A stretch of 64,000 nt of DNA from Acanthopleura granulata (GCA_016165875.1 JABBOT010000080.1:2635205-2699204); one strand, 5' to 3'; counted from the stretch's first letter, positions 23,691 through 36,253 are shown. A program made the numbers and translations. The notes: generated by a model not told the origin, from the sequence alone.

Positions 23691-25307
23691 CGTACATATA
23701 TGACAATGGTGAGTCTCTCATGTAATAACCAGTGTTATGGGTATATTACGTATGGACCATGCAGTTCTGAGGAGAATCTGCCAAAGACTTTCACTTCAGA
23801 TTTGATTAGCGGATGTATAACTGGATCAAAATATCAAGTAAAGAATAGGAACTAGGATCATCGGTGAAATCTTCAAACTTGGAGGCGTACATGTGCTTCC
23901 AGATATGACATGACGTCATTGAAATTCCATGTGGATGCATGTCCAGATATGTATCCATGCATTGAGAGATGTTATACAGTTGTGCCCAGATCTTTCAGAC
24001 ATATTGTGATGATGATTCTGTGACTGATGGGATATGGAGAAGCATATGTGTATGGAGCAAACCACAGACACTGCATCAGTGATCAAGCCCATGACCAGCA
24101 CTTGGCATTGTGAAGAAGGAGTCAAGGATGCTTGGGAGTTTTATTGGTCATTATCTGATAGTAAAGGCCCAGTGTCTCCCAACTTGGGTGTGATAAATCA
24201 CTGTGTAGGTAGAAATTGGTATTAATGATGGTCAGATGACATCTTAATGCATTGGTTGATGGGAGATGGGTGACAGCTGGTTGTGCCATTGGCAAGTCCG
24301 TGGAAACGGCCAGCCTTCACACAAAAGTGTGCAGGGCATCATCTGCTGACAGAATATCCTCCATCTATCCATGAAAGGTAAAACATTAATTCGGAACACA
24401 GAATACCTATGATTATGAAAGCAGTATATACAATACTAAAGACTTTTAGTATCAGGGACTCGATCTCCTCTGTTAAAATTGTCCAAGGATTTTTAAATGA
24501 TGTGCTGAGGATAGATATTAAATAAAGCTATATTAATAATGTGTTAATTTTCTGAGAGTATTATAACTCCGTCAATATTACTAATCTTCCCTGTGGCCAT
24601 CCAAAAACACACATTTATAAACATTTGATATGATGTACTAGTTGAACAAAAATTTTGGAATGTGAAATAGTGAGAAGTTAACTGCCTGGTGATGTACACG
24701 CACATGTATAGCTGTGCAGTACTTATCTGCCAAATTTATTTGAATTCTGAAAAACCAAGGAGTACATTTTAGCACTTATGCTGATGATTGTGGTATGAAG
24801 TGTAGAATTAGTTGTACCGGCGCATAGGAAGTGAATAATAAATACAGTGTATATGGTTTGCTGACCTGTCCAGTTGCAATTGTATTTGATACAAGTGGTG
24901 GATGTATTCATCAGGAATCAAGTCATCAAGAAAGACTGATCGTGGAATGGATCAAATTAAGTCAGACAAAAAGAGATAATTTTTTTTCTTGCTATGCTTT
25001 TATTTAAGAGAAAGCAAGTGTGTAAACCAGTGGCCACATTGTGTATACACCCAGGAAGTGCCCTTGAGAGACAATTGTTACTATTAAGAAATCCTTACCC
25101 TATCTGAAAGGTGTTTGTGTAAGGCTGTGGGCCAGTGAGTGCCTGTGCCCCATCAGGTCATTATAACTTGGCTTGTCCCATAGATGCCAGGGTGACAACA
25201 CGTAGGTTCTCTCACAACAGTGACAGGTGCAAAGTGCTGCGCTGCATGAGGAATGAGTCATTGTTAAGGGCACTTGTTTGAACACATCTGCTTGACAGTT
25301 TCTCTTG

Positions 25308-26033
25308 AGCAGTGATTGACTGTGTTGACTGCACAGCAGGTGATACAGCAGACAGGCTGTATAGACGGACAGCACAGGGCAGTGTCCTGACAGCCCCATC
25401 ACTCCTTCATCGTCTGATGGACAGACTGACTGACCGTACAGCAGGTGATAGCGGACAGGACAGTGCTGTATCCTGCCAGCTTCATCACTCCCAGTTCCTC
25501 TGACTGCCTGTATAGCAGGTGATACAGCAGGCAGGCTGTATAGACAGACAGCACAGCACTGTATCCTGCCAGCTTCATCACTCCTAAATGGTCTGATTGG
25601 CTGTACAGCTGGTGATACAGCAGACAGGCTGTACAGACACATAGCACAGGGCTGTATCCTGCCAGCTTCAGTACTCCAAAATGGTCTGATTGACACACTG
25701 ACCGACTACAGCTGGTGATACAGCAGGAAGGCTGTATAGACAGACAGCACAGGGCTGTATCCTGCCAGCTTCATCACTCCTAATTCCTCTGTCTGACTAC
25801 AGAAGGTGGGACAGCAGACAGGCTGTAGAGATACACAGCGCAGTATCCTACCAGCTTCAGCACTCCTAAATGGTCTAAATGACTGTACGGCTGGTGATAC
25901 AGCAGACAGGCTGTATATACAGACAGCACAACACTGTATCCTACCAGCTTCATCACTCCTAAATGGTCTGATTAACTGTACAGCTGGTGATACAGCAGAC
26001 ATGCTGTATATACAGACAGCACAGGGCTTTATC
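25308..26033. repeat. Minisatellite, ~93-bp unit, left block
   Basis: About eight copies of a unit containing GGTGATACAGCAGACAGGCT, AGACAGACAGCACAGGGCTG and TATCCTGCCAGCTTCATCAC. The typical period is 93 bp, a multiple of three, so long frames stay open on the minus strand (up to 198 codons of a 31-residue repeat). I treat these as a by-product, not a gene. Confidence 0.9.
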
Positions 26034-26636
26034 GCAATTCAGAGAAAATTCTAGGCCTCTGATTGGTCTATCTGCCTTTACTGGACTATTATTCCCAAAA
26101 CAATCAAGAGATACAGTCTTGCGCCTTTGATATTTATTCTGTATCGCCGTGAAATCAAGCGTTCTCGGGCCGACTGATGGCAACGCTTTTCAACTATGTA
26201 TGAGTCAGTAACTTTTCTTGCCTTTATTTTCCAAAGAGTTCGTATGATTCAGCAGTTAACAACAACAACATGAAGAAAAGTTTCTCGTGCCATTTTTTTG
26301 AGACAGTTAAATTGCAAACCTTTGCGAACTGAATGGAAAATGACTACCAAACAGTTGATTTAAGGCAAGTATTTGTAAGTCTCTGCAGTGCCCCAGTTTG
26401 AGCTGATGTTGGTCTTGGGTGCTCAGTCAGTGGCAAAAAATTTGTGAAAACGCAGCATGTTTTGGCCCAAGTACCAGTATTACTTCAACAAACATCGTCT
26501 GAAAAGCTCTTCATTGTGATAAATTAGTTATACCAGTGTGTTGTGTGGGTATAAATCCAGATATAAGATCAAATATTAACCTTCTTGATGAAATGTCACC
26601 CATGTGACCCATGAATCACGCTGGTATAACTTATAA
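26034..26636. mobile_element. 603-bp segment interrupting the 93-bp array
   Basis: The repeat unit is cut inside CTGTATCCTGCC. The left part ends in TATC (26030-26033) and the right part resumes with TATC (26637-26640), consistent with an insertion and a 4-bp target duplication. The interior is unique and AT-rich with no open frame of note. The last ~110 bp form a separate inverted-repeat element (26524-26633). Confidence 0.5.
26524..26633. mobile_element. 110-bp inverted-repeat element (MITE-like)
   Basis: TTAGTTATACCAGTGTG (26524-26540) is matched at 15 of 17 positions by the complement of CACGCTGGTATAACTTA (26617-26633). It is non-coding. It could be a small MITE or the hairpin end of the larger inserted segment. 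Confidence 0.5.
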
Positions 26637-27042
26637 TATCCTGCCAGCTTCATCACTCCTAATTCCTCGGCCTGACTGACTGTATGGCAGATGATATGGC
26701 ATACATGATGTACCTGTCAGCATGGGACTGTGTCCTGTGAGCTTCATCAGTCCTAATTCCTGTGACTGACTGACTGACTTATAGCGGATGATACAACACA
26801 AAGGCCGTACAGACAGAACAGGGCTGTATCCTGCCAGCTTCATCACTTCTAATTCTTCTGATGACTGAATGTACAGCAGATGACACAGCAGACAGGCTGT
26901 ACAGACAGACAGGACAGAGCTGTATCCTTCAACTTCATCACTCTTAATTCCTCTGGCTGACTGACTGACTGTACAGCCAGTGATACAGCAGACAGGCTGT
27001 ATAGACAGCCAGCTCCATCACTCTTAATTCCTCTGACAGCGA
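26637..27042. repeat. Minisatellite, ~93-bp unit, right block
   Basis: Continuation of the array at 25308-26033 with more diverged units: TATCCTGCCAGCTTCATCAC, CTCCTAATTCCTCTGACTGA, GATACAGCAGACAGGCTGTA. It ends in partial units near 27040. Confidence 0.85.
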
Positions 27043-28520
27043 TCCATCATCAGATTTTCATTACCTTGAATTATCATCATATTTTTTTTTTTATCTTTTT
27101 TAGTACCAGTCCCCTATTCTGCATTATATTAAAAGTGCGAATAAGTAATAAATCAGTGTCAAGTTTTGTGTGTAAAAAACGTGTTTGTGTTCACCTGTGT
27201 TTTCTACCCTTGGGGGAGTATGTGGCTAACGTGCTCAGACCGATGCCAGGCTGATTCCATGAAGCTGTACAGTAAGTCGCACAGGAAGCATGCTTACAAC
27301 TCAGTTATTACATGTGTACGTAAGATTTGTAACGCACTGGCAGTACAGTGATGCTGTTTATCTCCACAGCGTAGAGTTTCCTTATAATTTATGAATGAAA
27401 AAGTGTGTCACTATTCTTTGATACTATTATACATTAGGGTTTTATTTTCATCATATTTTTTTTACCAGAATCTAAAGGGATTCGTGTAGATTATCTGTAC
27501 TGGAATCCGCTGGAATCTTGTCCAAATCAGGTATCACAAGAATTTGATCCAACTAAAGATTTGAAAGCATATGAAAGCAAACAGATTTTTAGGGGATTCC
27601 TTGTTTATAACTTTAATGATCTGAAAAAGCTGCATTTGTTTATTATAATAAAATAATTAATTTGAGTGTGGCTTTTTTTTTTATAAGAAAGTAGATTTCC
27701 ACATATTTTGTTTATGGGAGTCATGATGAGAATCCGATTCCCGCATTCCCATCAAAAGTAAAGCCCTGTATATGTACATGACCTTTCATGTGCATGTACA
27801 TTTGAGATTGTATCATACTTAAACAGCAGACTTGTGGCCCCTGGCTTAATTAAGTATTGTAGTTCATCTCAAATCTTCACCAATGAGGATATGTACATGT
27901 ACTGTTATCTAGCATTCAGTTATCTGCCAAAGGTTCAGGGTTTTTACCTGAGATAACAATTTATAGTCCAATCAGAGAGTGCCATGCACCCAAAATAGTG
28001 GCTGAAGAAATGAGTGAAGAGAGGTACATATACACACAATTACGTGTATATATACCCAAACCAAAACTGTTGGTTTATAAATGCCTTCGCAGTCAGCATA
28101 TTATTACATATGCCCACACATGATGCATTTAATGGTTCACATGTTGTACTACATGTAATTGTGGTGCAGGTACTCTTAATTATGTCTTAGTCTTTGATGA
28201 GTTTTGTTGCTTTGTTTTAGCACTAGGAAGTACATGTAAATTGTCATATGTCATCATGCATGTGATTAAGTACACATTCAGGTGCTGTTAATTAAAATCA
28301 AAACCCCAGGTTTCAGTCTGTTATTATCCAAGTCAGTAACAGATAACTGAATAAACTGCAATGTGCCTCCTCCCTGAAAGTAAAAAGACAGACGGCTGCT
28401 TGGCCATTTGATTTCAAGCGACATTCATGAGATCGGTCCTGTTACACCGACTCCTGCTGGCCAGTCAAATTCAAGACCGTTCATGGTTGTTTTACATTTT
28501 GTTGATCCTATGTAACTCAG

Positions 28521-28641
28521 AAGTTAAGAAGACTCAAAATATGTACCTAGTAGCACCTACAGGAGTTAGTAGACTCAGAATATATACCTAGTAGCACCTA
28601 CAGGAGTTAGTAGACTCAGAATGTGTGCTTAGTAGCACCTA
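28521..28641. repeat. Three-copy tandem repeat, ~41-bp unit
   Basis: GTTAGTAGACTCAGAATATA and CCTAGTAGCACCTACAGGA recur three times with few differences. Confidence 0.85.
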
Positions 28642-28670
28642 CATAAGCTAGTTTATATTTGCCGTGTGAC

Positions 28671-28813
28671 TATTTATTTATTTATTTCATTGGTGTTTTA
28701 CACAGTACTCAAGAATATTTCACTTATACGATGGCGGCCAGCATTATTGTGGGAGGAAAGCAGGCAGAGCATGGGGGAAACCCACAACCATCCGCAGGTT
28801 GCTGGCGGACCTT
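28671..28813 (-). mobile_element. Truncated family-1 SINE
   Basis: Minus strand: TATTTATTTATTTCATTGG tail, core CAAGAATATTTCACTTATAC, GATGGCGGCCAGCATTATTG, and stops in CATCCGCAGGTTGCTGGCGG. The tRNA-like head is missing. Confidence 0.85.
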
Positions 28814-29099
28814 AATTGCATAGGGCTGGAGAGCTCATAGTTGATAAAGTTGAATCATTGACATCACCATCTGCACAAGTGTCTAAGCTTTCATTTGACG
28901 CATGATTATCTCATCATTGGAGGAAGTGAGATTACTGAAATTTTCCATCATAAACAGACAGAGGTTCAAGCAGAATGCTTATGGAAGATGCCATGTCCAG
29001 ATTAACTATTTACCATGTGTGATGTTACCAGCTGATGAATCTTAATATGTCTGGGTGGACTTGGTGGCCATTAAAAACACATATTTGGAAGAGTTACCC

Positions 29100-29310
29100 C
29101 AAAATGACCTGTCCATGACAAAATTACTCATTTTTCCTAGTTCTGGGAATTCTGCCGATTGTAGGAAGGTGTTTTAAGGTTTGTGTGGAAGGTAGGATGG
29201 TATCCTACTGGAAAATGTGAGTTTCAGCACCAAGTATAATAATTTTTGACATCTAATTGCCTCTGAAAATGCACTTATTTGGATGAAATTTAAGGTCATT
29301 TACAGTGATT
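29100..29310 (-). repeat. Dispersed ~200-bp repeat with palindrome (copy B)
   Basis: Inverse orientation to copy A. On the plus strand: TTCTGGGAATTCTG, GGTGTTTTAAGGTTTGT, the palindrome GTAGGATGGTATCCTAC (29192-29208), GAAAATGTGAGTTTCAGC, ATTGCCTCTGAAAATG. Confidence 0.65.
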
Positions 29311-29559
29311 TTCCTCAGAATAAATGTAAAAATTGGATGCATTGAGTTTAAGCATTGAAAATATGTCGAAATTGGTCCCGGGATAGCGATAAATAAATCT
29401 CAGCAAACACACCTGACTGCAACCCATCTGTTAATAGTGTACGATCGTTTAAGGTACTTCACAGAGTATTAAGTTTTGGTAAGAGATGAAAAACAACCTA
29501 GCCACCAAACAAATTTTAATGGCACTCTCTAGATTTAACATTCCATGAATCCATGCATC

Positions 29560-29835
29560 AATCTATAGCTTGACCAATCTCTCAATCAATCATTCAGCTG
29601 TTTTCCTGCGTGGCAGTGATCTCTGTAAGTGGATATCTGTCAAACGGTTGAGTTTAAAGCAATCCAATTAGTGTCGAGGGCTGCTGGATGTTTAACTAGA
29701 TTTCTATGTTAATTTGGCTCATTTAGATCAATTATGTAGTTTTATCTGCAGCTTAATTCAAATTCCTACAACAAACGACGTGGACTGAATTGTGAGCCTG
29801 TGCCAGGTAGCCAGCCGCATGTGTAAGGTACACGT
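29560..29835. promoter_or_regulatory. Homeodomain-site-rich island, candidate enhancer
   Basis: Repeat-free stretch holding many TAAT/ATTA cores, including CCAATTAG, GTTAATTTGG and CTTAATTC, between 29660 and 29765. No coding potential is seen. Confidence 0.35.
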
Positions 29836-30724
29836 ACGCAGGAGAGCATTTAATATACTGGCTCAAGCAAAACAGTGTTCAGGAAGTTGAATTTCAAACG
29901 CCATACCGGTAAGACATCCTGTCTGGTGCAAACTGTACCCCCCACGGAATGTTTTATGTGCAGGATCTCATTGCCTTGTGTCCAAACTATCATGGAAATA
30001 ATTATATAAGACAGGCAACGCTTTTCTGGTGGATATGACAAAGTGATCGAATTTGTCATTTATGACAAATTATCACATGAAGTATTTTTCCTCAAAATCC
30101 ATAGTGTTACATAACATTGGTTCATGTGATTACTTCAAATTCATGGAGTTTTTAACCATGACAAAATCAGTATATGTAACTGTATGATGAAAAACTTAGC
30201 AAGAAAAAGGCATTTCAATAATTTAAGTGTACATGGAAAGTTTTTTTACATAATTTTATATGCCACTCTTTAATTAGTGTTTGGATTATAGTTTGATGTT
30301 TTTCATCCATCTGTCTGTTCATCTGTATGTAGTTAAACTTACTGGTGTAGCCTTTGTGTCTACAGAACCATTTTACAATTTAAGGAGCAATAAAATTTGT
30401 TGAATTTTTGTCTGCGCCAGGGCAAAGACTATTGCAAATGAGTCTCATCAGTTTAAAATTTACAGAGTTATGCCCCCTTTTTAATACATTGGGTTTTTCA
30501 TGAAAAGTGTGTATTTGCAAAACAAAAGCTTCATACACCTTTAAATCCCATCATATAGGGGATAATGTCCCATAGATTAGTGAGAGTTCTGAACAATTAA
30601 AGTGCAGGTGTGGATGGAATATGAAACTACGCAGTTGTGTATATGATCGTGATGGCCCACACATCCATTTATAGTTCCTGGGGGTCAGTTAATTGTCCTG
30701 ACTTTCCTATCTTTCACATTAGGA

Positions 30725-31400
30725 ACATTTGGGCAACCCACGTATTCCATCAGACCGCGTATTCCAGCCTGTAATAGTCTTTAATCTGTGCCGTCCTGAA
30801 CATTTTATCAAGACAAATGCGGAAAGCAGTGGGTGTTTCGGAAAGGGTGCGTTTGATGTACATGCGCATATGTCTTCAGGTGCAGCTCTGTTCCACGCTA
30901 ATGATGCTCACGTGTCTCAAGTTGCATTACGTAGTTTGTCTGTCGTCATAGCCATGTTTAGCTGACACGCTACAAAATCGGGTTAAATGTGCATGTGGGC
31001 AAGCCTTCATATGCCGAGTGCGAAAACCCTCTATTGTGTACGACACATTGCTCAATTCAATGAACTACAGCTGGATACCTTACATTAATAAGGATGTTAG
31101 CTGAGCTCCTGGAAGCTGATATGATACAGCTTTGTTGAAGAAGGCGATCTCAGATTGACACTAGCACCATCCATCACAAAGCGTGGCCAATATATACATA
31201 ATGCAGAGAGAACCTGTGCAAGTTGAGCCGGCAATTCGACAGGACTTGGCACACTGATATTAGCCAGATCTTGGGCTGGCTGTGGCCTGTTTGATTAGGA
31301 CTTTAATCAAATACTCGGTGATTAATGAGCCACAAGTAGTAAGGCTCCATTTCACATGAAGTGTATCAGGTAAACACGAAGAGACATTGATCACTTCACC
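30725..31400. promoter_or_regulatory. Repeat-poor island, candidate enhancer
   Basis: Balanced composition. It contains CACGTG (about 30910), GCATTACGTAG (about 30925) and, near 31290-31335, GACTTTAATCAAAT and GTGATTAATGAGCC. The 78-codon frame at 30729-30965 has no recognisable domain and no splice context that would make it an exon. Confidence 0.35.
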
Positions 31401-31644
31401 TGACTTCCCATCCTGCTTACATACCCAAACCAAAACCTTCTGATAGTCGCCTTCAGTTTAGCTGATTCATGTATATTTAAATGCCATTCATGAGAGTGTA
31501 CGGGTAAAGATTGTTTTCTTTTATGCTACTTTGGTCTTGCAAAGTTTTTCTCATGTACCTACCACTGAGTACACCACTCATGTCCAGTGGATTAAAAAGC
31601 TATGCAGAAAAGTGTACATATATATATATGCTTCGAAAGGTGCC

Positions 31645-31912
31645 AGCTGGCTAAGATGGTTATAAAGCGCCAACTCGTTGTGGCTGTCAGATGTTCAATG
31701 AGTGAGGTTGCATGTTCAAATACAGCTCTTGCTATTTAAGCTGTGTCTTTAAGCTTACAGGTTTGTCAGGTACCTGCAGAAGGTTGACAGTTTGTTTGTT
31801 TGTTTGTTCTGGGCACTCCATTTCGCACCACCCATAAACTTGATTATTGTCATCAAAGTAAAATATTAATGAGGAAGGCGTTAAGCGCCAATGAAATGAA
31901 TAAGGAAGTAAA
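31645..31912 (+). mobile_element. tRNA-derived SINE, second family
   Basis: Head: A-box-like TGGCTAAGATGG (about 31657) and B-box-like GGTTGCATGTTCAAATAC (about 31707). Middle includes CACCCATAAACTTGATTATT. Tail AAGGCGTTAAGCGCCAATGA then AATGAATAA. The copy at 33135 shares the head. Confidence 0.6.
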
Positions 31913-32098
31913 TAATGGCTTAAAACTATGTCATGTACATGTACATGTATGTTATATACGTTATCCAAAGGGATGTACAGGTACGCTAAAAGAAGCCAAC
32001 CTTTAACCATTGAGGCACCTGAAAACTTCAAAGAAACAAATATGGCAAACACATCGAACTTGGTCTGGGAAGGAACAGTAGAGAGTTAACTCCATTGC

Positions 32099-32305
32099 AG
32101 AGGTGGTTAGCGTACTGGCACTGTGTAATGACCCAGGTGCTTCTCACCATTACGGTCGCAGTGAGTAAGTCTGGCTCATGCTGGCTTCGTCTCCTGTCGT
32201 ACGTGGGCAGATCAGCCAGCAACCTACAGACGGTGGTTGGTATCCCTCAGGCTCTACCCGTTGTCCTTCCACCGTAAGGTGTAAAAGACTAATTAAATAA
32301 ATAGA
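32099..32305 (+). mobile_element. Family-1 SINE, left member of inverted pair
   Basis: GAGGTGGTTAGCGTACTGGC head, ACCCAGGTGCTTCTCACC, CTCATGCTGGCTTCGTCTCC, GCCAGCAACCTACAGACGG and an AATTAAATAAATAGAAA tail. The GTGAAATATTC segment is deleted. Confidence 0.8.
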
Positions 32306-32319
32306 AAAGTAGGGAAAGA

Positions 32320-32537
32320 TTATTTATTTATTTATGTATTTATTTATTTGATTGGTGTTTTATGCATTACTCAAGAATATTTCATTTATACCACGTCGGC
32401 CAGCCTTATGGTGGGAGGAAACCGGGCAGAGCCCATCTGCAAATTGCTGGCAGACCTTCCCACGTACAGCCAGAGAGGAAACCAGCATGAGATGGACTTG
32501 AACTCACAGCATTTGCGTTGGTGTAAACATCTAATGT
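32320..32537 (-). mobile_element. Family-1 SINE, right member of inverted pair
   Basis: TATTTATTTATTTATGTATT tail, GATTGGTGTTTTATGCATTA, TTATGGTGGGAGGAAACCGG, CTTCCCACGTACAGCCAGAG, GACTTGAACTCACAGC (B-box complement). It lies tail-to-tail with the copy at 32099, 15 bp apart. Confidence 0.85.
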
Positions 32538-33134
32538 AATACTTAGAAGTATTCCACTCAACTCACACACAACAGGCCTGCTTTTACTGTGATCTTTGAT
32601 TAAACTTGTGTGTATGCATATCGAACTGTGACTTGTCGGAAAGATACATCAACATTATCAGTTACCCAGTGTTTTATCAACTTACTTGTATGTGTACTTC
32701 CATCATTTGTTAAAACTGAACTATTCCTAAAGTGAACCAATCAACCAGACAATGAAATAGATAAATATTTTGTTATAACTTTACATGTGTGGCTGTGAGC
32801 AAATATCATTCTGCTAACTGGCAAAGGTAATGTCAGTCACTGCTCTCAGTTGCTGTCTAAGTTTACCTGATACACATTATTTCCTCATTATTACTCAATT
32901 AAAATATCAGTTTACCTTTAAAACATAGTGTACATGAATGTTACACATTGGCCTAAGTTGTGTTTGGCCTGCATGGAGATGCACTTGGCAGGTTATTGAA
33001 TTAGATGAGAGAAGCCTGTGCAGGAATTTGCTTTCTTGTCAGGTTTGATACTTCAGTCAGCTGTCACTGTTAATGGGAAGCAGTTAGGGTTGATTGAGGT
33101 CATGTGATTGCTAACACTTTTTTACAGTCTTAAA

Positions 33135-33340
33135 TTGCCCAAGCTTAGATGGTTAAATATTACTGGCTCCTTAGACCTATCAGGCCCCTGACCATTGAGG
33201 TAGCAAGTTCAAATCCAGCTTGCACTGCCTCAGCTTTGTCTTTTGACTCAGGAGTGACAGGTGCTTAGCAAGGGGCATCATGGTTCTTTCTGTGAACTTT
33301 GGTTTTGAATCCTCACTCCAAAAACCTGACCAACTGATTG
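33135..33340 (+). mobile_element. tRNA-derived SINE, second family (partial)
   Basis: A-box-like TTAGATGGTTAAATATTA and a near-consensus B-box GTTCAAATCC within GTAGCAAGTTCAAATCCAGC (about 33200-33219), followed by a body related to the copy at 31645. No tail is seen. Confidence 0.55.
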
Positions 33341-33689
33341 CCATATAGACAGACAAACAGACTTGCATCTAGAACTACTTGTTGCAGCTGAAATATGTGG
33401 CTATCAACAGCCATTGGAACTAGACTTAAGTCAGCATGAAGTACAATGTTTAAAGTCATACAAATGAAGGAGCCACGAGACATTAAGATTGCCGTAACAT
33501 GTCGCTATCAATTTACCTATCAAGTAATAATATGCTAGTCCTTCTGAGTATGGCAGTTTAACCAGTAAGTTACCTACATCTTTCTTTGATTAATTCCATG
33601 ATGTTCTTAATATGATGAAATATGTTTTGAGATTTCCACACCTGTTAGTGTAGCAGGTATTAGTAAACATCTTAATTACCATAAGCGAC

Positions 33690-33880
33690 CTAAAAATTTG
33701 CCCCATTTTCAGAGGCAATTTATTAAGGTAAACTAGTATTTTCTGTGCTGAAACTAGACATTTTATGAATAGGATGTTATCCTACCTAGAACGTCTTTCT
33801 AAAACAAAACACCCAGAATGATGGAAAATTAGCGACTCAGTCAAGCTATCCTTGAAAATATCTTCCGTGGGTGTTACCCA
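33690..33880 (+). repeat. Dispersed ~200-bp repeat with palindrome (copy C)
   Basis: GACCTAAAAATTTGCCCC, ATTTTCAGAGGCAATTTATT, GTGCTGAAACTAGACATTTT, the palindrome ATAGGATGTTATCCTAC (33769-33785), then ACGTCTTTCTAAAACAAAAC, CCCAGAATGATGG and GCGACTCAGTCA. Confidence 0.65.
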
Positions 33881-34094
33881 ACCGACCCTTCCAAAAAAGG
33901 GCCTTGCTGAAAAGATTTTATTTATATTTCAATAAAATATTTATTTTTTTATTTTTCTCTCCATGTTAATTTTTTTTTTACATCCCTGTCTTTTTCAAGA
34001 GCCAGGATAGGAAAAAAAAAAGAACAGAATTCCCTACCAGCAGACCCTATTTTTTCTCATAAAGTTAAGGGTGGGCTAATGGACAAAGGCCATT

Positions 34095-34900
34095 TAGGGT
34101 TATTATGATATTTTGACTTTGATATCTGAAATCTGACCTGTGAATGTGGGGATGTTAAAGATGGAGTTATTGAGATTGCCATGAGACATTTTTAATGAGC
34201 ATTCAGGACCTGTACAAGTGGTATCATGCGTACTGATTGCAGTTGTTATGGTTTGACATGGGCATCCAAAATCTTCAATCAGAAAAGGGATCGGTTTGAG
34301 AAGGAGTGGTATTTCCCTGAGCTTTCAACATGTGCACATATAGACATGTGCATGTACATGTAAGCTGTAATAACACATCACAGTTATTAGTAGCAAGTTT
34401 TGACACCGACATCAGAAATCTGCTAGGAGAAAGTGGGTGTGTTAGGGATGGATTTATTAAGATTTCAGTAAAGTTTTCCTGACCAACATATTCATACACT
34501 GTACATGTACATGAAAACCATAACAACATGGACGTGTCCACACCATAGGGTAATAGTAGTAACAAATTTTGACATTCACATCAGAAATTTATCAGCTAAA
34601 TAGAAAGCAGTCTGAGTTTGTGAGGTTTCAGTGGGTTTTCAAGACCCGATTACAGTTATTAGGAACAAGTGTTGACGTTGGCATCAGAAATCCGCTATCA
34701 GAAAGTGATCTGTTAGAGACGGAGTTTGTGAGTTTTCAAGAGCGGCACATGTATGTACATTTATAAGCTGTAGCTACATGTAGTGGTCACAGATATTAGT
34801 AACAAGTTTTGACACTGGCATCAGAAATCCACTATGAGAAGGTGGGTCTGTTAAGAGATGGGAGTTGTTGAGATTAATAGTGAAGTAGACTTCCTCATTA
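34095..34900. repeat. Degenerate tandem repeat, ~110-180-bp spacing, about five copies
   Basis: Recurring ordered blocks: GTTATTAGTAACAAGTTTTG, ACATCAGAAATCTGCTA, GAGAAAGTGGGTCTGTTAG and GATGGAGTTATTGAGATT, at about 34095, 34380, 34555, 34660 and 34790. TACATGTA-rich spacers lie between copies. Confidence 0.65.
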
Positions 34901-34924
34901 ATCTGTGTAGGAGAACAGTCAAGT

Positions 34925-35290
34925 GTTATGGGGTTTGAATTGTTTGGGCTGCTTGAAGGCAGGCGGATGTCTGGGCCAGCCTTTGACAGAGATTGTTTGT
35001 AATAAAGAATGGAGCTGGCATGTTTTATCAGGCAGGATAGTAAATAGGGGTAAAGAGTATATCCTACATCAGTCATATCATCACTGTCGCCCCATTGTCT
35101 GCCAGTGGCCGCCAAATTGCTCCTGTTGCCAAGGATACCAGCAGAGTGAAGTCAAGGGTCGACCATGTCCCCCTCCAGACTGGCCCCAAGTGGAGTTGAA
35201 TAAATCCTTTCTAAGGAATGTTTGGTGGGTTTATGTCTCACTCAAAATGAGATTAGGGTCTTGGCTGGGCAACCATGGAACCTCAACTAA
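34925..35290. promoter_or_regulatory. Repeat-free, GC-balanced island
   Basis: Free of the repeats that surround it and higher in GC. A 125-codon plus-strand frame (34923-35300) crosses it but shows no domain or good exon boundaries. A non-coding regulatory element is as likely. Confidence 0.3.
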
Positions 35291-35741
35291 GTTGTGCTGA
35301 AAGCTGTGGATATCACGTATGTACATATTCATGGGAGTACACCGACTTGTTGTTCCTACACCAGTTCAGGTGTCTCCTAATGACCATTCTTACATTACGT
35401 AGTGCTTTGTTGGACTGACAATAACAGTGAATCAACTGCTCTTTACCATGTCATTGCATCCTGTCCATGGTGAATGTCATGTGCCTGTCACGCAATTGGT
35501 AGTAACCAGGTAACGACACGTAGACCTGCTGGTCTTTCATCTCTCATGAGACTACAGGTACATTTGCATATCAGTTTACTGTTTACCTTTAGCAAGTTGC
35601 ATACACTCATCTGATAGAGTTGTCATGGTCAAGGTGCTTTGTGCAGTACAGTGTTTATACGTCGAAATGTTCACATACTTGCTATTTGTTCTCATCGACT
35701 TTGTAATTTTGAATTTTAATAGCGATTTGTATTTCAATTAG

Positions 35742-35988
35742 CGGGGGCCTCCGTGGCTTAGTCGGTTAGTGCCCTATCGCAGCGTGATGACCCACCAATG
35801 CGGTTGCTGTGAGTTCATGTCCAGCTCATCCTGGCTTCCTCTCCGGCCGTTTGTGGGAAGGTCTGCCAGCAACCTGCGGTTTCCCCCGGGCTCTGCCGGT
35901 TTCCCCCCACCATAATGCTGGCCGCCGTCATGAAAGTGAAATATTTGTATGGCGTAAAACACCAATCAAATAAATGAATAAATAAATA
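35742..35988 (+). mobile_element. Full-length family-1 SINE
   Basis: Best head in the window: GGGGGCCTCCGTGGCTTAGT contains an A-box (TGGCTTAGTCGG), and GCTGTGAGTTCATGTCCAGC is the degenerate B-box. Then TGGCTTCCTCTCCGGCCGTT, GGTCTGCCAGCAACCTGCGG, CATAATGCTGGCCGCCGTCA and an AAATAAATGAATAAATAAAT tail. A short ATTAGC repeat on both sides may be a target duplication. Confidence 0.9.
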
Positions 35989-36253
35989 TTTTTATTAGCT
36001 GGTTTTTAATCATATCTGTCAGTTTTTGTTTGATTTTGGATGTTGTCATTCTTGCTTCATAAAACATATATATCTTCAGGTTCCTTAACAGTTTTAAAGA
36101 ACCTGCTTTATACCTGTTGTTGTCAGTACTGCCAATGTTCTTGCAGCTATAAGCATTCATTCATTCATTCAGTCTGCACACACAGCTGTTAAAAACTAAC
36201 ATACTACTTGTTTTCAATAGGCCACTGCTGTGGGCAAGATGTTAGAGGTTCAG

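Noticed and set aside
25100..25696. 198-codon minus-strand open frame with 31-residue repeats
   Set aside because: It lies in the ~93-bp minisatellite, whose period is a multiple of three; another minus-strand frame is also open, and there is no splice or promoter context.
34923..35300. 125-codon plus-strand frame
   Set aside because: No domain and no splice context; kept only as a repeat-free island.
35742..35800. tRNA gene, because of good A-box and B-box matches
   Set aside because: No cloverleaf could be drawn; the match is the head of a SINE with body and tail.
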